Of a stretch of DNA of 64,000 bases, positions 1 to 9,093 are shown one piece after another (the stretch's first letter is position 1; every line of letters begins with the position of its first letter). This stretch comes from Rummeliibacillus sp963792445 (GTDB taxonomy: Bacteria; Bacillota; Bacilli; Bacillales_A; Planococcaceae): assembly GCA_963792445.1 (NCBI GenBank), contig CAWBWO010000014.1, positions 248,001 to 312,000 of the forward strand. The letters run 5' to 3'. The position numbers and the translations under genes are program-made. The notes under the pieces were generated by a model that saw only the letters and a list, made by a program, of their open reading frames with translations, searched no databases and was not told the origin of the DNA.

Positions 1-241
1 CGCCGTCAATAAAAAATCCCTCTATCCCATCGTTAGGGACGAAGGAGAACTCCGTGGTACCACCCTAATTGTCAAATAAACATTTGACCACTTCATTTGG
101 TTCAAGCTTTTTTGATGTGTAATTCATCGTTGTAAAAACCTAGTCTTGCATTAACCGCCTAGTCTCTTTTTGCTGTAATTTACAACACTACTATTGGTAA
201 TCACTTGAAATATACTTTTTCGCTTCAACGCGTTGAAGCTA
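1..241 (-). promoter_or_regulatory. T-box leader (tRNA-sensing) on the minus strand, downstream gene off the left edge
   Basis: Read on the minus strand, positions 76-63 or so give AGGGTGGTACCACG, the conserved T-box sequence whose UGGU bulge pairs with the ACCA end of an uncharged tRNA. It is followed by a terminator-like stem (GTCCCTAACGATGGGA...AGGGATTTTTT) near 46-11. An upstream stem of 8 bp (GTTGTAAA with TTTACAAC, about 187-129) looks like part of stem I. The regulated gene would lie left of the window, most often an aminoacyl-tRNA synthetase or amino acid gene. I could not assign the specifier codon, so the amino acid is unknown. Confidence 0.85.
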
Positions 242-247
242 TAAAGA

Positions 248-275
248 ATTTTATCATGTTTAATAGGATAGTCAA
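248..275 (-). promoter_or_regulatory. Promoter for the T-box leader
   Basis: On the minus strand TTGACT (275-270) and TAAAAT (253-248) are 16 bp apart. The implied start site near 241 sits just before the T-box leader. Confidence 0.5.
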
Positions 276-541
276 TACTTTTGACGTTATTTTAATATTT
301 AGAATAATAAATTTATGTCATATTGATAAAGGGTACGCTTTACTTTCGTATGTTCTAAATGAAATGTCAGCCGACATATAGTTACATATTCAGCAAGATT
401 TCTGCATATGGATGTATCACAAGTGAGTGGTTATCGCTGAATTAATAATTTAAAAGGAAAGTAGTCACTTTAATAAGAAAATCGGTATTTTATAAGCTTA
501 TTATTAACTGAATTTTATGATATTATAAAAAATAAACAAAT

Positions 542-587
542 GGTGAAAAAAGAGAAAAACAAAAGGTGAAAAAAGAGAAAAATAAAA
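542..587 (+). repeat. Two 23-bp direct repeats in the putP leader
   Basis: GGTGAAAAAAGAGAAAAACAAAA at 542-564 (23 bp, described in halves GGTGAAAAAAG + AGAAAAACAAAA) is repeated with one mismatch at 565-587, immediately before the GGGGG ribosome binding site of putP. The rest of 300-541 is A+T-rich intergenic sequence in which I see nothing definite. Confidence 0.7.
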
Positions 588-599
588 GGGGGAATTAAG

Positions 600-2087
600 A
601 TGTCCGATAATATGTATCAATTATTTGCAATTTTGATTTATATGATTGCGATGTTGATCATTGGTTGGTATGCGTTCCGGAGGACGTCCAATTTAACAGA
701 TTATATGTTAGGTGGACGATCGCTAGGACCAGCAGTTACTGCTTTAAGTGCAGGGGCAGCAGATATGTCAGGTTGGCTACTAATGGGGTTACCAGGAGCT
801 ATTTATGCAAGCGGTTTAATTGAATCATGGATTGCCATTGGTTTAACTGTAGGAGCTTATTTAAACTGGCTATTCGTAGCACCACGTTTACGAGTATATA
901 CACAAGTTTCTAACAATTCTATTACTATTCCAAGTTATTTGGATAATCGTTTGAAAGATAACACAAAATTATTAAGAATCGCATCAGGTTTAATCATATT
1001 AGTATTTTTCACTTTCTATGTATCTTCAGGGATGGTAGCTGGTGGCGTATTCTTTGAAAGTTCATTTGGATATAACTACCATACAGGATTATTATTAACT
1101 TCCGGTGTAGTTATTGCATATACATTATTTGGCGGATTCCTTGCCGTAAGTTATACAGATTTTATACAAGGTCTTGTTATGTTTTTAGCACTTATTATTG
1201 TTCCAATTTTTGGTTTGTTTTTAACAGGTGGATTTTCTGAAACAGCTGCTTCTATACGAAGTGTTGATCCAAAATTATTAAGTCTGTTTTCAGGTGCGAC
1301 AGTGACGGGTGTTATTTCAACAGTTGCTTGGGGATTAGGTTATTTCGGGCAACCTCATATCATCGTTCGCTTTATGGCAATCAAAAGTGTAAAAGAGACA
1401 AAACAGGCTCGCCGAATTGGTATTGGATGGATGTTCTTAAGTTTATTTGGAGCGATTGCAACTGCGTTAGTTGGAATTGCCTATTATCAACAAAATGGCT
1501 CAACTTTAGAAAATCCAGAAACTGTATTTATAGTACTTGGCCAACTTTTATTCCATCCATTTATTGCAGGAGTTATGTTAGCAGCTATTTTGGCTGCAAT
1601 AATGAGTACAATCTCTTCTCAACTAATCGTTACATCATCCGCATTAATAGAAGATATTTACAAAGCGGTATTTAAATCGAATGCTTCCGATAAGCAATAT
1701 GTATTTTTAGGTCGTATGGCTGTATTGCTTGTCTCTCTATTTGCGATGTATTTAGCTTGGGAACAAGGAAACAAAATTCTAGACCTTGTATCGTTTGCTT
1801 GGGCTGGATTTGGTGCGGCATTTGGTCCAATCATCTTGTTGACACTTTATTGGAGGAAGATTACAAACTGGGGTGCTTTAGCCGGAATGGTCACAGGTGC
1901 GATCACAGCATACGTTTGGGGATCGAATGCAAGTTTGCATGCGAAAATGTACGAAATTGTACCAGGTTTTATCGTATGTTTAGTCGTGGCAGTTGTAATT
2001 AGTTACATTACTTATAAACCAAATAAAGAAATAGAAGAAGAGTTTGATAGAACAATAGAATTATTAGATCAAGAAAAAAGAGGATAA
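600..2087 (+). CDS. putP: Sodium/proline symporter (PutP/OpuE type)
   Basis: Sodium:solute symporter family protein of 495 residues that would import proline with Na+ across the membrane, as nutrient or osmoprotectant. The N-terminus (LTDYMLGGRSLGPAVTALSAG, then ADMSGWLLMGLPGAIY) is the classic PutP signature, with about 12-13 hydrophobic segments through the chain and a charged C-terminal tail. The ATG at 600 follows a GGGGGAA ribosome site. It stands alone, divergent from the T-box leader, and ends in a terminator. Whether it is the catabolic PutP or osmotic OpuE form cannot be told, and no putBC dehydrogenase genes are nearby. Confidence 0.9.
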   Translation: MSDNMYQLFAILIYMIAMLIIGWYAFRRTSNLTDYMLGGRSLGPAVTALSAGAADMSGWLLMGLPGAIYASGLIESWIAIGLTVGAYLNWLFVAPRLRVYTQVSNNSITIPSYLDNRLKDNTKLLRIASGLIILVFFTFYVSSGMVAGGVFFESSFGYNYHTGLLLTSGVVIAYTLFGGFLAVSYTDFIQGLVMFLALIIVPIFGLFLTGGFSETAASIRSVDPKLLSLFSGATVTGVISTVAWGLGYFGQPHIIVRFMAIKSVKETKQARRIGIGWMFLSLFGAIATALVGIAYYQQNGSTLENPETVFIVLGQLLFHPFIAGVMLAAILAAIMSTISSQLIVTSSALIEDIYKAVFKSNASDKQYVFLGRMAVLLVSLFAMYLAWEQGNKILDLVSFAWAGFGAAFGPIILLTLYWRKITNWGALAGMVTGAITAYVWGSNASLHAKMYEIVPGFIVCLVVAVVISYITYKPNKEIEEEFDRTIELLDQEKRG

Positions 2088-2093
2088 GCAACC

Positions 2094-2135
2094 TGTCTGT
2101 AGCTCGCAGTTAAATGCGTCTACAGGCATTTTTTC
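2094..2135 (+). terminator. Intrinsic terminator after putP
   Basis: Stem TGTCTGTAG-CGC pairs with GCG-CTACAGGCA and is followed by a run of six T. Confidence 0.75.
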
Positions 2136-2151
2136 TAAGGAGTGATGAGGA

Positions 2152-2844
2152 GTGTTCGAATTAGATCATGTCGTTTATTTTACGAAAAAAAAACCAAAGG
2201 AAATTGCTCAAGAAGTTACAATCGAAGGTATATCACCAGTGGAAGGTGGACAACATTTACAATGGGGTACGTATAATGCGTTGCTTTATACTCTCAATAG
2301 TTATATTGAATGGTTAGCTGTTGAAAATGAAGAGATTGCCGAGGGGACGACACAGCCACTTGCAAAACAACTATTATATGACCTTGAGGATGGGGAAGGA
2401 TATAAATCATTATGCTTACGAACAGATGATATTGAAAGTAAAAACCGCTATTTCAATAAGCTTGGCTACCGGACAAGTGGTGTACTTCCATCTGAAAGAA
2501 GAACGCCAGATGGCAAATTGATAAAATGGAAACTGCTTTTTATTCACCAAAAAATAGATGATTCACTACCATATCCATTTTTTATTGAATGGGAACAACC
2601 ACTAGAAAAACGATATGAATTGTTAAGGGATAATGGAACCATTCAACAGGCAAATGAAAAGCTTACGATTGAACGTTGTATTTTCTATGTAAAAGATGTT
2701 GAGCAAAAAGTTACACAGTGGTCCCGATTGTTATCATTGCCAGCGAAAGGAAATACTTTAAAACTTGCCAATACTACTTTTGAGTTTCAACATCTTGAAG
2801 GAGATAAAGAACGTCTTCACACAATTGAGATTGTGAAAATTTGA
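2152..2844 (+). CDS. VOC-superfamily (glyoxalase-like) protein
   Basis: Protein of 230 residues that opens with FELDHVVYF, the start of a vicinal-oxygen-chelate fold, and has a second weaker module from about residue 165 (LTIERCIFYVKDVEQK). It resembles the glyoxalase-like domain proteins (Pfam Glyoxalase_3) common in Bacillales, whose substrate is unknown. The start is GTG at 2152, set by AAGGAG eight bases upstream; an ATG at 2145 is in another frame. It is a single gene between putP and hflX. I cannot say whether it is an enzyme or a binding protein. Confidence 0.7.
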   Translation: MFELDHVVYFTKKKPKEIAQEVTIEGISPVEGGQHLQWGTYNALLYTLNSYIEWLAVENEEIAEGTTQPLAKQLLYDLEDGEGYKSLCLRTDDIESKNRYFNKLGYRTSGVLPSERRTPDGKLIKWKLLFIHQKIDDSLPYPFFIEWEQPLEKRYELLRDNGTIQQANEKLTIERCIFYVKDVEQKVTQWSRLLSLPAKGNTLKLANTTFEFQHLEGDKERLHTIEIVKI

Positions 2845-2984
2845 GTTTTTGACATTTCCTGTGATAGGATGGACATACCTTATAAGTATAAATGGATGGA
2901 GAGTAGGCAATCTGCTCTCTTTTTCATTTAGATAGACGCTAAATTATGTTTTGTAAATCAGGATTTTGTGAGGGAGGAACAATA

Positions 2985-4253
2985 TTGGATTCATTTATCG
3001 AAAAAGCAATATTAGTTGGAGTCAATTTGCGTAATGATTTGCATTTTGACTATTCAATTGAAGAACTAGGAAATTTGGCTGAAGCCTTAGATGTAGAAGT
3101 GGTTGGCGTTGTTACGCAAAATTTAGAACGTATAAATCCTTCGCACTATGTTGGAACAGGCAAAACAGAGGAAATTAAAAACTTCTATAACGAGGCAGAC
3201 GCAAATTTAGTGATATTTGATGATGAATTATCCCCATCACAAATTCGTAACTTGGAAAGAGATTTGGAATGTAAAGTGATTGACCGAACTATGTTGATTC
3301 TAGATATATTTGCTAGACGTGCAAAAACGAAAGAAGCGCAAATGCAAGTTGAATTAGCCCAATTACAATATATGTTACCTCGATTAGTAGGACTTAGAGA
3401 TTCATTGAGCCGTCAAGGCGGTGGTACAGGAGGAGGTCTTGTAAACCGTGGTGCAGGGGAAACAAAACTTGAATTAGATCGTCGGAAAATTGAAGAGCAA
3501 ATCTCAAAACTCCATAAAGATTTAGAGCAAGTAAAAGAACAAAGAGAAACACAAAGGAAGCAACGCCGTAAAAGCGAAATACCAATCGTTTCAATTGTTG
3601 GTTATACAAATGCAGGAAAATCGACGATTATGAATCAACTGCTAAATAAAAGTAACCAACAAGAGCATAAACAAGTATTTGAAAAAAATATGCTATTTGC
3701 CACACTTGAAACTTCAGTAAGGCAAATTACCTTACCCGATAATAAAAGCTTTCTTTTAACAGACACAGTTGGATTTGTTAGCAAGCTGCCACATCATTTA
3801 GTAAAAGCATTCCGTTCTACATTGGAAGAGGCAAGAGATGCAGATTTACTTTTGCATGTAGTAGATGCATCCAATGCAGAAAACCAATATATGATGGAAA
3901 TAACCAATAATACATTACAAGCAGTTGGTGTAGAAGATATCCCGACTGTTTATGTGTTCAACAAAGCAGATTTAGCGAATCTTGCTTATCCATTTATAAA
4001 TAACAATCAAATTTGGATATCTGCAAAAGAAGGAACAGGGCTTGAGGAATTACTTCAGTTAATTCGCCAACATATTTTCGCTAATTACGTAACTTGCACA
4101 TTTTGCATACCGTATGACCGAGGAGACCTTGTTTCATATTTGAATGAATATGCCCATATATTGGATACTTCTTATGATGAAAAGGGAACCATCTTAAAAG
4201 TTGAAGTAAATGAAGCAACTGCGCAAAAATATCAAGAGTTTAGGGTAAACTAG
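2985..4253 (+). CDS. hflX: Ribosome-associated GTPase HflX
   Basis: HflX binds the 50S subunit and, in well studied bacteria, splits stalled or hibernating 70S ribosomes under stress. The 422-residue chain has the HflX N-terminal domain (ending GTGKTEEI), a glycine-rich linker and coiled coil (RQGGGTGGGLVNRGAGE onward), and a G domain with GYTNAGKST (G1), DTVGF (G3), NKAD (G4) and SAKEG (G5). The best start is TTG at 2985 with GGAGG six bases upstream. An ATG at 2946 is in frame but has no ribosome site. It is a single gene with its own terminator. Confidence 0.92.
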   Translation: MDSFIEKAILVGVNLRNDLHFDYSIEELGNLAEALDVEVVGVVTQNLERINPSHYVGTGKTEEIKNFYNEADANLVIFDDELSPSQIRNLERDLECKVIDRTMLILDIFARRAKTKEAQMQVELAQLQYMLPRLVGLRDSLSRQGGGTGGGLVNRGAGETKLELDRRKIEEQISKLHKDLEQVKEQRETQRKQRRKSEIPIVSIVGYTNAGKSTIMNQLLNKSNQQEHKQVFEKNMLFATLETSVRQITLPDNKSFLLTDTVGFVSKLPHHLVKAFRSTLEEARDADLLLHVVDASNAENQYMMEITNNTLQAVGVEDIPTVYVFNKADLANLAYPFINNNQIWISAKEGTGLEELLQLIRQHIFANYVTCTFCIPYDRGDLVSYLNEYAHILDTSYDEKGTILKVEVNEATAQKYQEFRVN

Positions 4254-4284
4254 AGCGATGACAAAAAAGTCTCGCTCTTTTTTT
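4252..4284 (+). terminator. Intrinsic terminator after hflX
   Basis: AGAGCGA (4252-4258) pairs with TCGCTCT (4272-4278), followed by a T run. The stem overlaps the hflX stop codon. Confidence 0.8.
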
Positions 4285-4462
4285 ATGCAGAAATTAATAC
4301 ATATTTGTATTTTTGGAAAGTACAGTATTTTCCTAAGGTATATTAATTTAGTTGGTAAACATTTTAATTATCTGATTAATTTTGCCTATTAATGTTGATA
4401 GGAAAAGGGTTTTTATATAATATTATCAGAAAATATTAAATATTCTATAATAATATTTTATT

Positions 4463-4491
4463 TTGACATGTTAAATTTGTGCGTGTATAAT
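4463..4491 (+). promoter_or_regulatory. Sigma-A promoter of the peptide transporter gene
   Basis: TTGACA (4463-4468) and TATAAT (4486-4491) are both perfect consensus hexamers with a 17-bp spacer. The rest of the 4285-4580 gap is A+T-rich with no other feature that I can support. Confidence 0.8.
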
Positions 4492-4580
4492 GGACAACAT
4501 ACTCGCTGAAACGAAAAGTTGTAAACCATATAGTTTGAATTGTGGGACTATTTTTTATATTGAAAGAAGGAGAGTTTCTT

Positions 4581-6068
4581 ATGGCAACTAAAGAGGAAAT
4601 TGTAAAATCCGTTCCTCAGACAGGATTCTTCGGGCATCCAAAAGGTTTATTTAGTTTGTTCTTTACTGAATTCTGGGAACGTTTCTCATACTACGGTATG
4701 AAGGCAATACTGATCTACTTCATGTACGATACAGTAAAAAATGGCGGTTTAGGTTTAGATGAAACGACTGCCACATCTATTATGGCAATTTATGGTTCAC
4801 TAGTTTATATGTCTGGTATTATTGGTGGTTGGATTGCAGACCGAATTTTAGGTACTAGAAGAACGATATTCTGGGGTGGTATTTTAATCATTATCGGTCA
4901 CCTTTCTCTAGCAATTCCTGGTGGCTTAACATTCTTATTTGCTTCAATGATATTTATTATTATTGGTACAGGCTTATTAAAACCAAACGTATCATCAGTT
5001 GTAGGGGATATGTATGCAGACGATGATACTCGTCGTGATGCAGGTTTTAACATCTTCTATATGGGTATTAACGCTGGTGCGTTTATTTCTCCATTAATCG
5101 TTGGTGCAGTACAAAAACAATATAATTATCATGCAGGTTTTAGTATTGCTGCAATTGGTATGGCAATTGGATTATTTATGTATACGCATAACCAAAAACA
5201 AAAATTGGGTCTTGCAGGTGTAGAACCTAAAAACCCATTAAATGTTGCAGAACGTAGCGGCATCATTAAAAAGTTTATTGCAGCTGTTATTGTTGTTGCT
5301 GTAATAGCAATAATCGCAGCAATGACTGGCACTTTTACTATTGGCGGTGTTGTTAACTTCTTCACAGTAATTGGTTTATTAGCTCCAATCTGTGTATTTA
5401 TCTGGATGTTCACTAGTAAAAAAACAAAAACAGAAGAAAAATCACATCTTCTTGCATATATTCCGTTATTTATCACAAGTACAATGTTCTGGGTAATCCA
5501 AGAACAAGGTTCAACAATTCTTGCAGCCTATATAGATAAACGTACTGATTTAACAGTTGGATCATTTGAAATTCCAGCTTCTTGGTTCCAATCTTTAAAT
5601 CCATTGTTTATTATCACAATGGCACCAATCTTTGCATGGATTTGGGTTAGAATGGGTAAACGACAACCATCTACACCAATTAAATTTGCATTCTCACTAT
5701 TGTTTGCCGGGGTTTCATTCTTAATTATGATTATTCCAGCGATTTCTTCTGGTGGTACAGCATTAATTAGTCCATGGTGGATTGTTATTTCATTCTTCTT
5801 AGTTGTTATTGGGGAATTATTAATGTCACCAGTTGGTCTTTCAGCAACAACTAAATTAGCTCCAGCAGCGTTTGCAGCTCAAACAATGTCACTATGGTTC
5901 TTAACAAGTACTGCAGCTCAAGCATTGAATGCTCAATTCGCAAAATTATTTAGTAAGATTTCAGAAGTTCAATACTTCGGATATCTAGGTGGAGCATCTG
6001 TCGTTCTATTCTTAATCATGTTAGTCTTAAGCCCATGGATTTCTAAGAAAATGGGTCATATTCGATAA
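4581..6068 (+). CDS. POT-family di-/tripeptide:H+ symporter
   Basis: Proton-dependent oligopeptide transporter of 495 residues, importing di- and tripeptides. The N-terminus carries GFFGHPKGLFSLFFTEFWERFSYYGM, which holds the ExxERFxYYG motif for proton coupling, and about 14 hydrophobic segments follow. The ATG at 4581 is preceded by GAAGGAGAG; an earlier in-frame start at 4542 lacks a ribosome site. The closest familiar proteins are Lactococcus DtpT and B. subtilis YclF. It has a strong promoter and its own terminator, so it is probably monocistronic. Confidence 0.9.
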   Translation: MATKEEIVKSVPQTGFFGHPKGLFSLFFTEFWERFSYYGMKAILIYFMYDTVKNGGLGLDETTATSIMAIYGSLVYMSGIIGGWIADRILGTRRTIFWGGILIIIGHLSLAIPGGLTFLFASMIFIIIGTGLLKPNVSSVVGDMYADDDTRRDAGFNIFYMGINAGAFISPLIVGAVQKQYNYHAGFSIAAIGMAIGLFMYTHNQKQKLGLAGVEPKNPLNVAERSGIIKKFIAAVIVVAVIAIIAAMTGTFTIGGVVNFFTVIGLLAPICVFIWMFTSKKTKTEEKSHLLAYIPLFITSTMFWVIQEQGSTILAAYIDKRTDLTVGSFEIPASWFQSLNPLFIITMAPIFAWIWVRMGKRQPSTPIKFAFSLLFAGVSFLIMIIPAISSGGTALISPWWIVISFFLVVIGELLMSPVGLSATTKLAPAAFAAQTMSLWFLTSTAAQALNAQFAKLFSKISEVQYFGYLGGASVVLFLIMLVLSPWISKKMGHIR

Positions 6069-6090
6069 GAACGTTTTATATTAATAAAAG

Positions 6091-6134
6091 CCTGTCTTTT
6101 AATCGGTTTTGCCGGTTTTAAGACAGGTTTTTTA
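6091..6134 (+). terminator. Intrinsic terminator after the peptide transporter
   Basis: CCTGTCTT (6091-6098) pairs with AAGACAGG (6120-6127) and is followed by TTTTTT. Confidence 0.85.
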
Positions 6135-6297
6135 TTTATTTATGCACAATAGCTTGCTTATCAAGATTTCTAATAATGCAACACTCCCTCTGGAAATGGT
6201 ACCTACTTCTATCCGACATACCCCAATAATAATCTAATTAAGAATTAAAAATTAAGATTGAGTATTAACAATGGATTTCATCCACCAAAATACTTAT

Positions 6298-6338
6298 TTG
6301 ATAATCATTTTCATTTATATATTGAAAATGATTATCAA
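6298..6338 (+). promoter_or_regulatory. Fur box palindrome over the yclN promoter
   Basis: TTGATAATCATTTTCA (6298-6313) and its exact reverse complement (6323-6338) form a long palindrome built from the GATAAT/ATTATC elements recognised by Fur. The right arm overlaps the -35 box. Confidence 0.85.
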
Positions 6339-6350
6339 TAACGCTATAAT
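6322..6350 (+). promoter_or_regulatory. Promoter of the siderophore ABC operon
   Basis: TTGAAA (6322-6327) and TATAAT (6345-6350) are 17 bp apart and lie directly on the Fur palindrome. Confidence 0.8.
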
Positions 6351-6366
6351 AAATATTGTGAATAAA

Positions 6367-6381
6367 TGATAATCATTTTCA
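6367..6381 (+). promoter_or_regulatory. Second Fur half-box downstream of the start site
   Basis: TGATAATCATTTTCA repeats the left arm of the upstream Fur box exactly. It lies about 17 bp after the -10 box, where bound Fur would block elongation. Confidence 0.7.
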
Positions 6382-6425
6382 TTTAAATATCAGTTGTTCA
6401 TAAAATGGAAGAAGTCGGGGTTAAT

Positions 6426-7376
6426 ATGAAAAAGCGATATTTGTTTATAGCACTAGTAATTTTATCAATTGTATCTTTATTTGTTGGGGTCAGTAATATT
6501 TCCCCTAAGGACTTGCTAGATATTCATTCGGAAAAAACGCAAATTTTCCTTATTAGTCGTGTACCTAGGTTAATCGCGATTATATTAGCAGGGGTTGGAA
6601 TGAGTATTGCAGGCTTAATCATGCAAAGTTTAAGTCGCAATAAGTTCGTGTCACCGACAACAGCTGGTACATTAGATGCTACTCGTTTAGGAATTTTAGT
6701 GTCGATGTTGTTATTTGCAAACGCTTCGATTTTAGAGAAAATGCTTGTCTCATTTTTATTTGCATTAGCCGGCACGATCTTATTTATGCAAATTTTGAGC
6801 CGCATTAAATTTAAGGACGCGATTTTCATTCCACTTGTTGGGTTGATGTTTGGCAATATTTTATCTTCCATTACAACTTTCTTCGCATATAAGTCAAATG
6901 TTATTCAAAATATTGCGACTTGGTTGCAAGGAGATTTTTCGATGATTATGAAGGGACGCTATGAGTTACTTTATCTTAGTGTGCCAGTATTAATCATTAG
7001 CTATCTCTATGCGAATCGTTTTACGGTCGCAGGGATGGGGGAAGATTTCGCGAAGAACTTAGGGCTTGCTTATAAACGTATTGTGAACTTTGGCTTAATC
7101 CTCGTTGCTTTAGTGACAACTACTGTAGTGCTAACAGTTGGTATGATTCCATTTTTAGGCTTGATTATCCCAAATATCGTATCCATTTATAAAGGAGATC
7201 ATTTACAAAAGACTTTACCGCATACCGCTTTGCTTGGAGCAATTTTCCTTTTGATTTGCGATATTTTAGGACGTGTTCTGATTTATCCTTATGAGATTTC
7301 CATTAGCTTAATGGTAGGCGTCATCGGCAGTGCCATCTTCCTATTCTTGTTGTTTAGGGGGAGAGCATATGCGTAA
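6426..7376 (+). CDS. yclN: Siderophore ABC transporter permease (YclN-like)
   Basis: First inner-membrane permease of a FecCD-type iron-siderophore importer, 316 residues, the same length I recall for B. subtilis YclN (petrobactin uptake). Conserved FecCD features visible are LISRVPRLIAIILAGVGMSIAGLIMQ near the N-terminus and the GMIPFLGLIIPNIV segment that contacts the ATPase. The ATG at 6426 follows GGGG; the longer ATG at 6405 has no ribosome site. It is the first gene of a four-gene operon (permease, permease, ATPase, binding protein) under Fur control and overlaps the next gene by 8 nt. Confidence 0.88.
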   Translation: MKKRYLFIALVILSIVSLFVGVSNISPKDLLDIHSEKTQIFLISRVPRLIAIILAGVGMSIAGLIMQSLSRNKFVSPTTAGTLDATRLGILVSMLLFANASILEKMLVSFLFALAGTILFMQILSRIKFKDAIFIPLVGLMFGNILSSITTFFAYKSNVIQNIATWLQGDFSMIMKGRYELLYLSVPVLIISYLYANRFTVAGMGEDFAKNLGLAYKRIVNFGLILVALVTTTVVLTVGMIPFLGLIIPNIVSIYKGDHLQKTLPHTALLGAIFLLICDILGRVLIYPYEISISLMVGVIGSAIFLFLLFRGRAYA

Positions 7377-8319
7377 TAGTATCAAAATGTTAATATTGGT
7401 GGTTCTTGCCGCTATATTCTGTAGTTTATATCTGTTTCAAGAATTGAATGGTAATTATAATTACATATTACCTCGTCGGGTGATTAAAGTGCTGGCGATG
7501 GCATTGACAGGTGTTTCGATTGCTTATTCTACGGTTATTTTCCAAACCATTACACATAATCGGATTTTGACGCCAAGTATTATGGGCTTAGATTCGTTGT
7601 ATTTACTATTACAAACAATGATTATTTTCTTCCTTGGTTCTGGTCATGTGGCAATGATGAATACACAAGTTAATTTCTTTATTTCCGTTATGGTCATGAT
7701 TGGTTTTGCGCTCATTTTATATCAATTGTTATTTCGTAGAGGTGGCAGACCAATCTACTTTTTACTACTAGTAGGAATTATTGTTGGGACGTTTTTAGGA
7801 AGTATTACAACCTTCTTGCAAGTATTAATCGATCCAAACGAGTTTACACGGGTACAGGATAAAATGTTTGCGAGCTTTAATAATGTAAATGGTGATTTAG
7901 TATGGTTTGCATTAGTTATTGTCATCATTGTCATGGCGTTTGGATGGCGAATGATAAACGAATTAGATGTCTTATCACTTGGTCGAGAAACTGCTATTAA
8001 CTTAGGGGTTCCTTACGACAAAGTAGTCAAACGGATGCTCATCATATCGGCGGTGTTAATTGCTGTTTCTACTGCTTTAGTAGGGCCGATTACTTTCTTT
8101 GGCTTAATCGTAGCCAACCTTTCTTATCAATTTTTCAAAACGTATAAGCATTCTGTGTTAATCACAGGTGCATCACTTTTGAGTTTAGTTGCATTGATTG
8201 GTGGTCAATGGATTGTTGAGCGAGTATTTACCTTCTCGACAACATTAAGTGTTATCGTCAATTTCATCGGTGGTATCTACTTTATTTACTTATTACTAAA
8301 GGAGAGTCGATCTGCATGA
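7369..8319 (+). CDS. yclO: Siderophore ABC transporter permease (YclO-like)
   Basis: Second FecCD-family permease of the importer, 316 residues with about nine hydrophobic segments. YNYILPRRVIKVLAMALTGVSIAYSTVIFQ and the GPITFFGLIVANLSY loop match the family. The ATG at 7369 follows AGGGGGAG inside the end of the previous gene. A 13-codon longer frame begins at 7330 but has no ribosome site. It presumably pairs with the first permease as a heterodimer, and the ATGA overlap with the ATPase gene indicates translational coupling. Confidence 0.88.
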   Translation: MRNSIKMLILVVLAAIFCSLYLFQELNGNYNYILPRRVIKVLAMALTGVSIAYSTVIFQTITHNRILTPSIMGLDSLYLLLQTMIIFFLGSGHVAMMNTQVNFFISVMVMIGFALILYQLLFRRGGRPIYFLLLVGIIVGTFLGSITTFLQVLIDPNEFTRVQDKMFASFNNVNGDLVWFALVIVIIVMAFGWRMINELDVLSLGRETAINLGVPYDKVVKRMLIISAVLIAVSTALVGPITFFGLIVANLSYQFFKTYKHSVLITGASLLSLVALIGGQWIVERVFTFSTTLSVIVNFIGGIYFIYLLLKESRSA

Positions 8320-9077
8320 TTCAAGTAAAAGAAATATCAAAGTTTTTTGGGAAAAAAGTCGTCGTGGATAAAGTAAGTGTTGATATAAAACGTGGGAAAA
8401 TTACATCCTTTATCGGTCCGAATGGTGCTGGTAAATCTACTTTACTATCGATGGTCAGTCGTTTACTGGATGCAGATACCGGTGAAGTTTTGCTTGATAG
8501 CAAAGATGTGAAGAAATTAAAATCCAATGATTTTGCAAAAAGAGTATCAATTTTAAAACAATCAAATTTTATGAATGTACGACTAACAATTCGTGAACTT
8601 GTTTCTTTTGGTCGCTTCCCATATTCTCATGGACGTTTAACAGATGAAGATCAGAAAAAAGTAGATGAAGCGATTCAATATATGAACTTAGAAGAAATTC
8701 AACATGATTATTTAGACGAGTTATCAGGTGGACAACGCCAACGAGCCTTTATCGCAATGGTTATTGCTCAAGATACAGAGTATGTATTGTTAGATGAACC
8801 ATTAAATAACCTAGATATGAAGCATTCCGTACAAATTATGAAAATCTTAAGAAAGCTTGTAGATGAATTAGATAAAACAGTCGTTATTGTCTTGCATGAT
8901 ATTAACTTTGCCTCTGTCTATTCAGACTACATCGTAGCGTTAAAAGATGGGAAAATCGTAAAAGATGGCCCAACAAATGAAATCATTAACTCTGAATCAT
9001 TAAAAGAAATTTACGATATGGACATCCCTATTCAAGAGATGAACAGCTGCCGTATCTGTGTATATTTTAATTCATAA
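8316..9077 (+). CDS. yclP: Siderophore ABC transporter ATPase (YclP-like)
   Basis: Cytoplasmic nucleotide-binding subunit of 253 residues that powers import. It has Walker A GPNGAGKST (about residues 32-40), the Q-loop (ILKQSNF), signature LSGGQRQR, Walker B YVLLDEP and switch His in VLHDINF. The start overlaps the upstream stop (ATGA at 8316). Its place between permeases and lipoprotein reproduces the yclNOPQ order of B. subtilis. Confidence 0.92.
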   Translation: MIQVKEISKFFGKKVVVDKVSVDIKRGKITSFIGPNGAGKSTLLSMVSRLLDADTGEVLLDSKDVKKLKSNDFAKRVSILKQSNFMNVRLTIRELVSFGRFPYSHGRLTDEDQKKVDEAIQYMNLEEIQHDYLDELSGGQRQRAFIAMVIAQDTEYVLLDEPLNNLDMKHSVQIMKILRKLVDELDKTVVIVLHDINFASVYSDYIVALKDGKIVKDGPTNEIINSESLKEIYDMDIPIQEMNSCRICVYFNS

Positions 9078-9093
9078 TAAAGGAGATAAAAAA

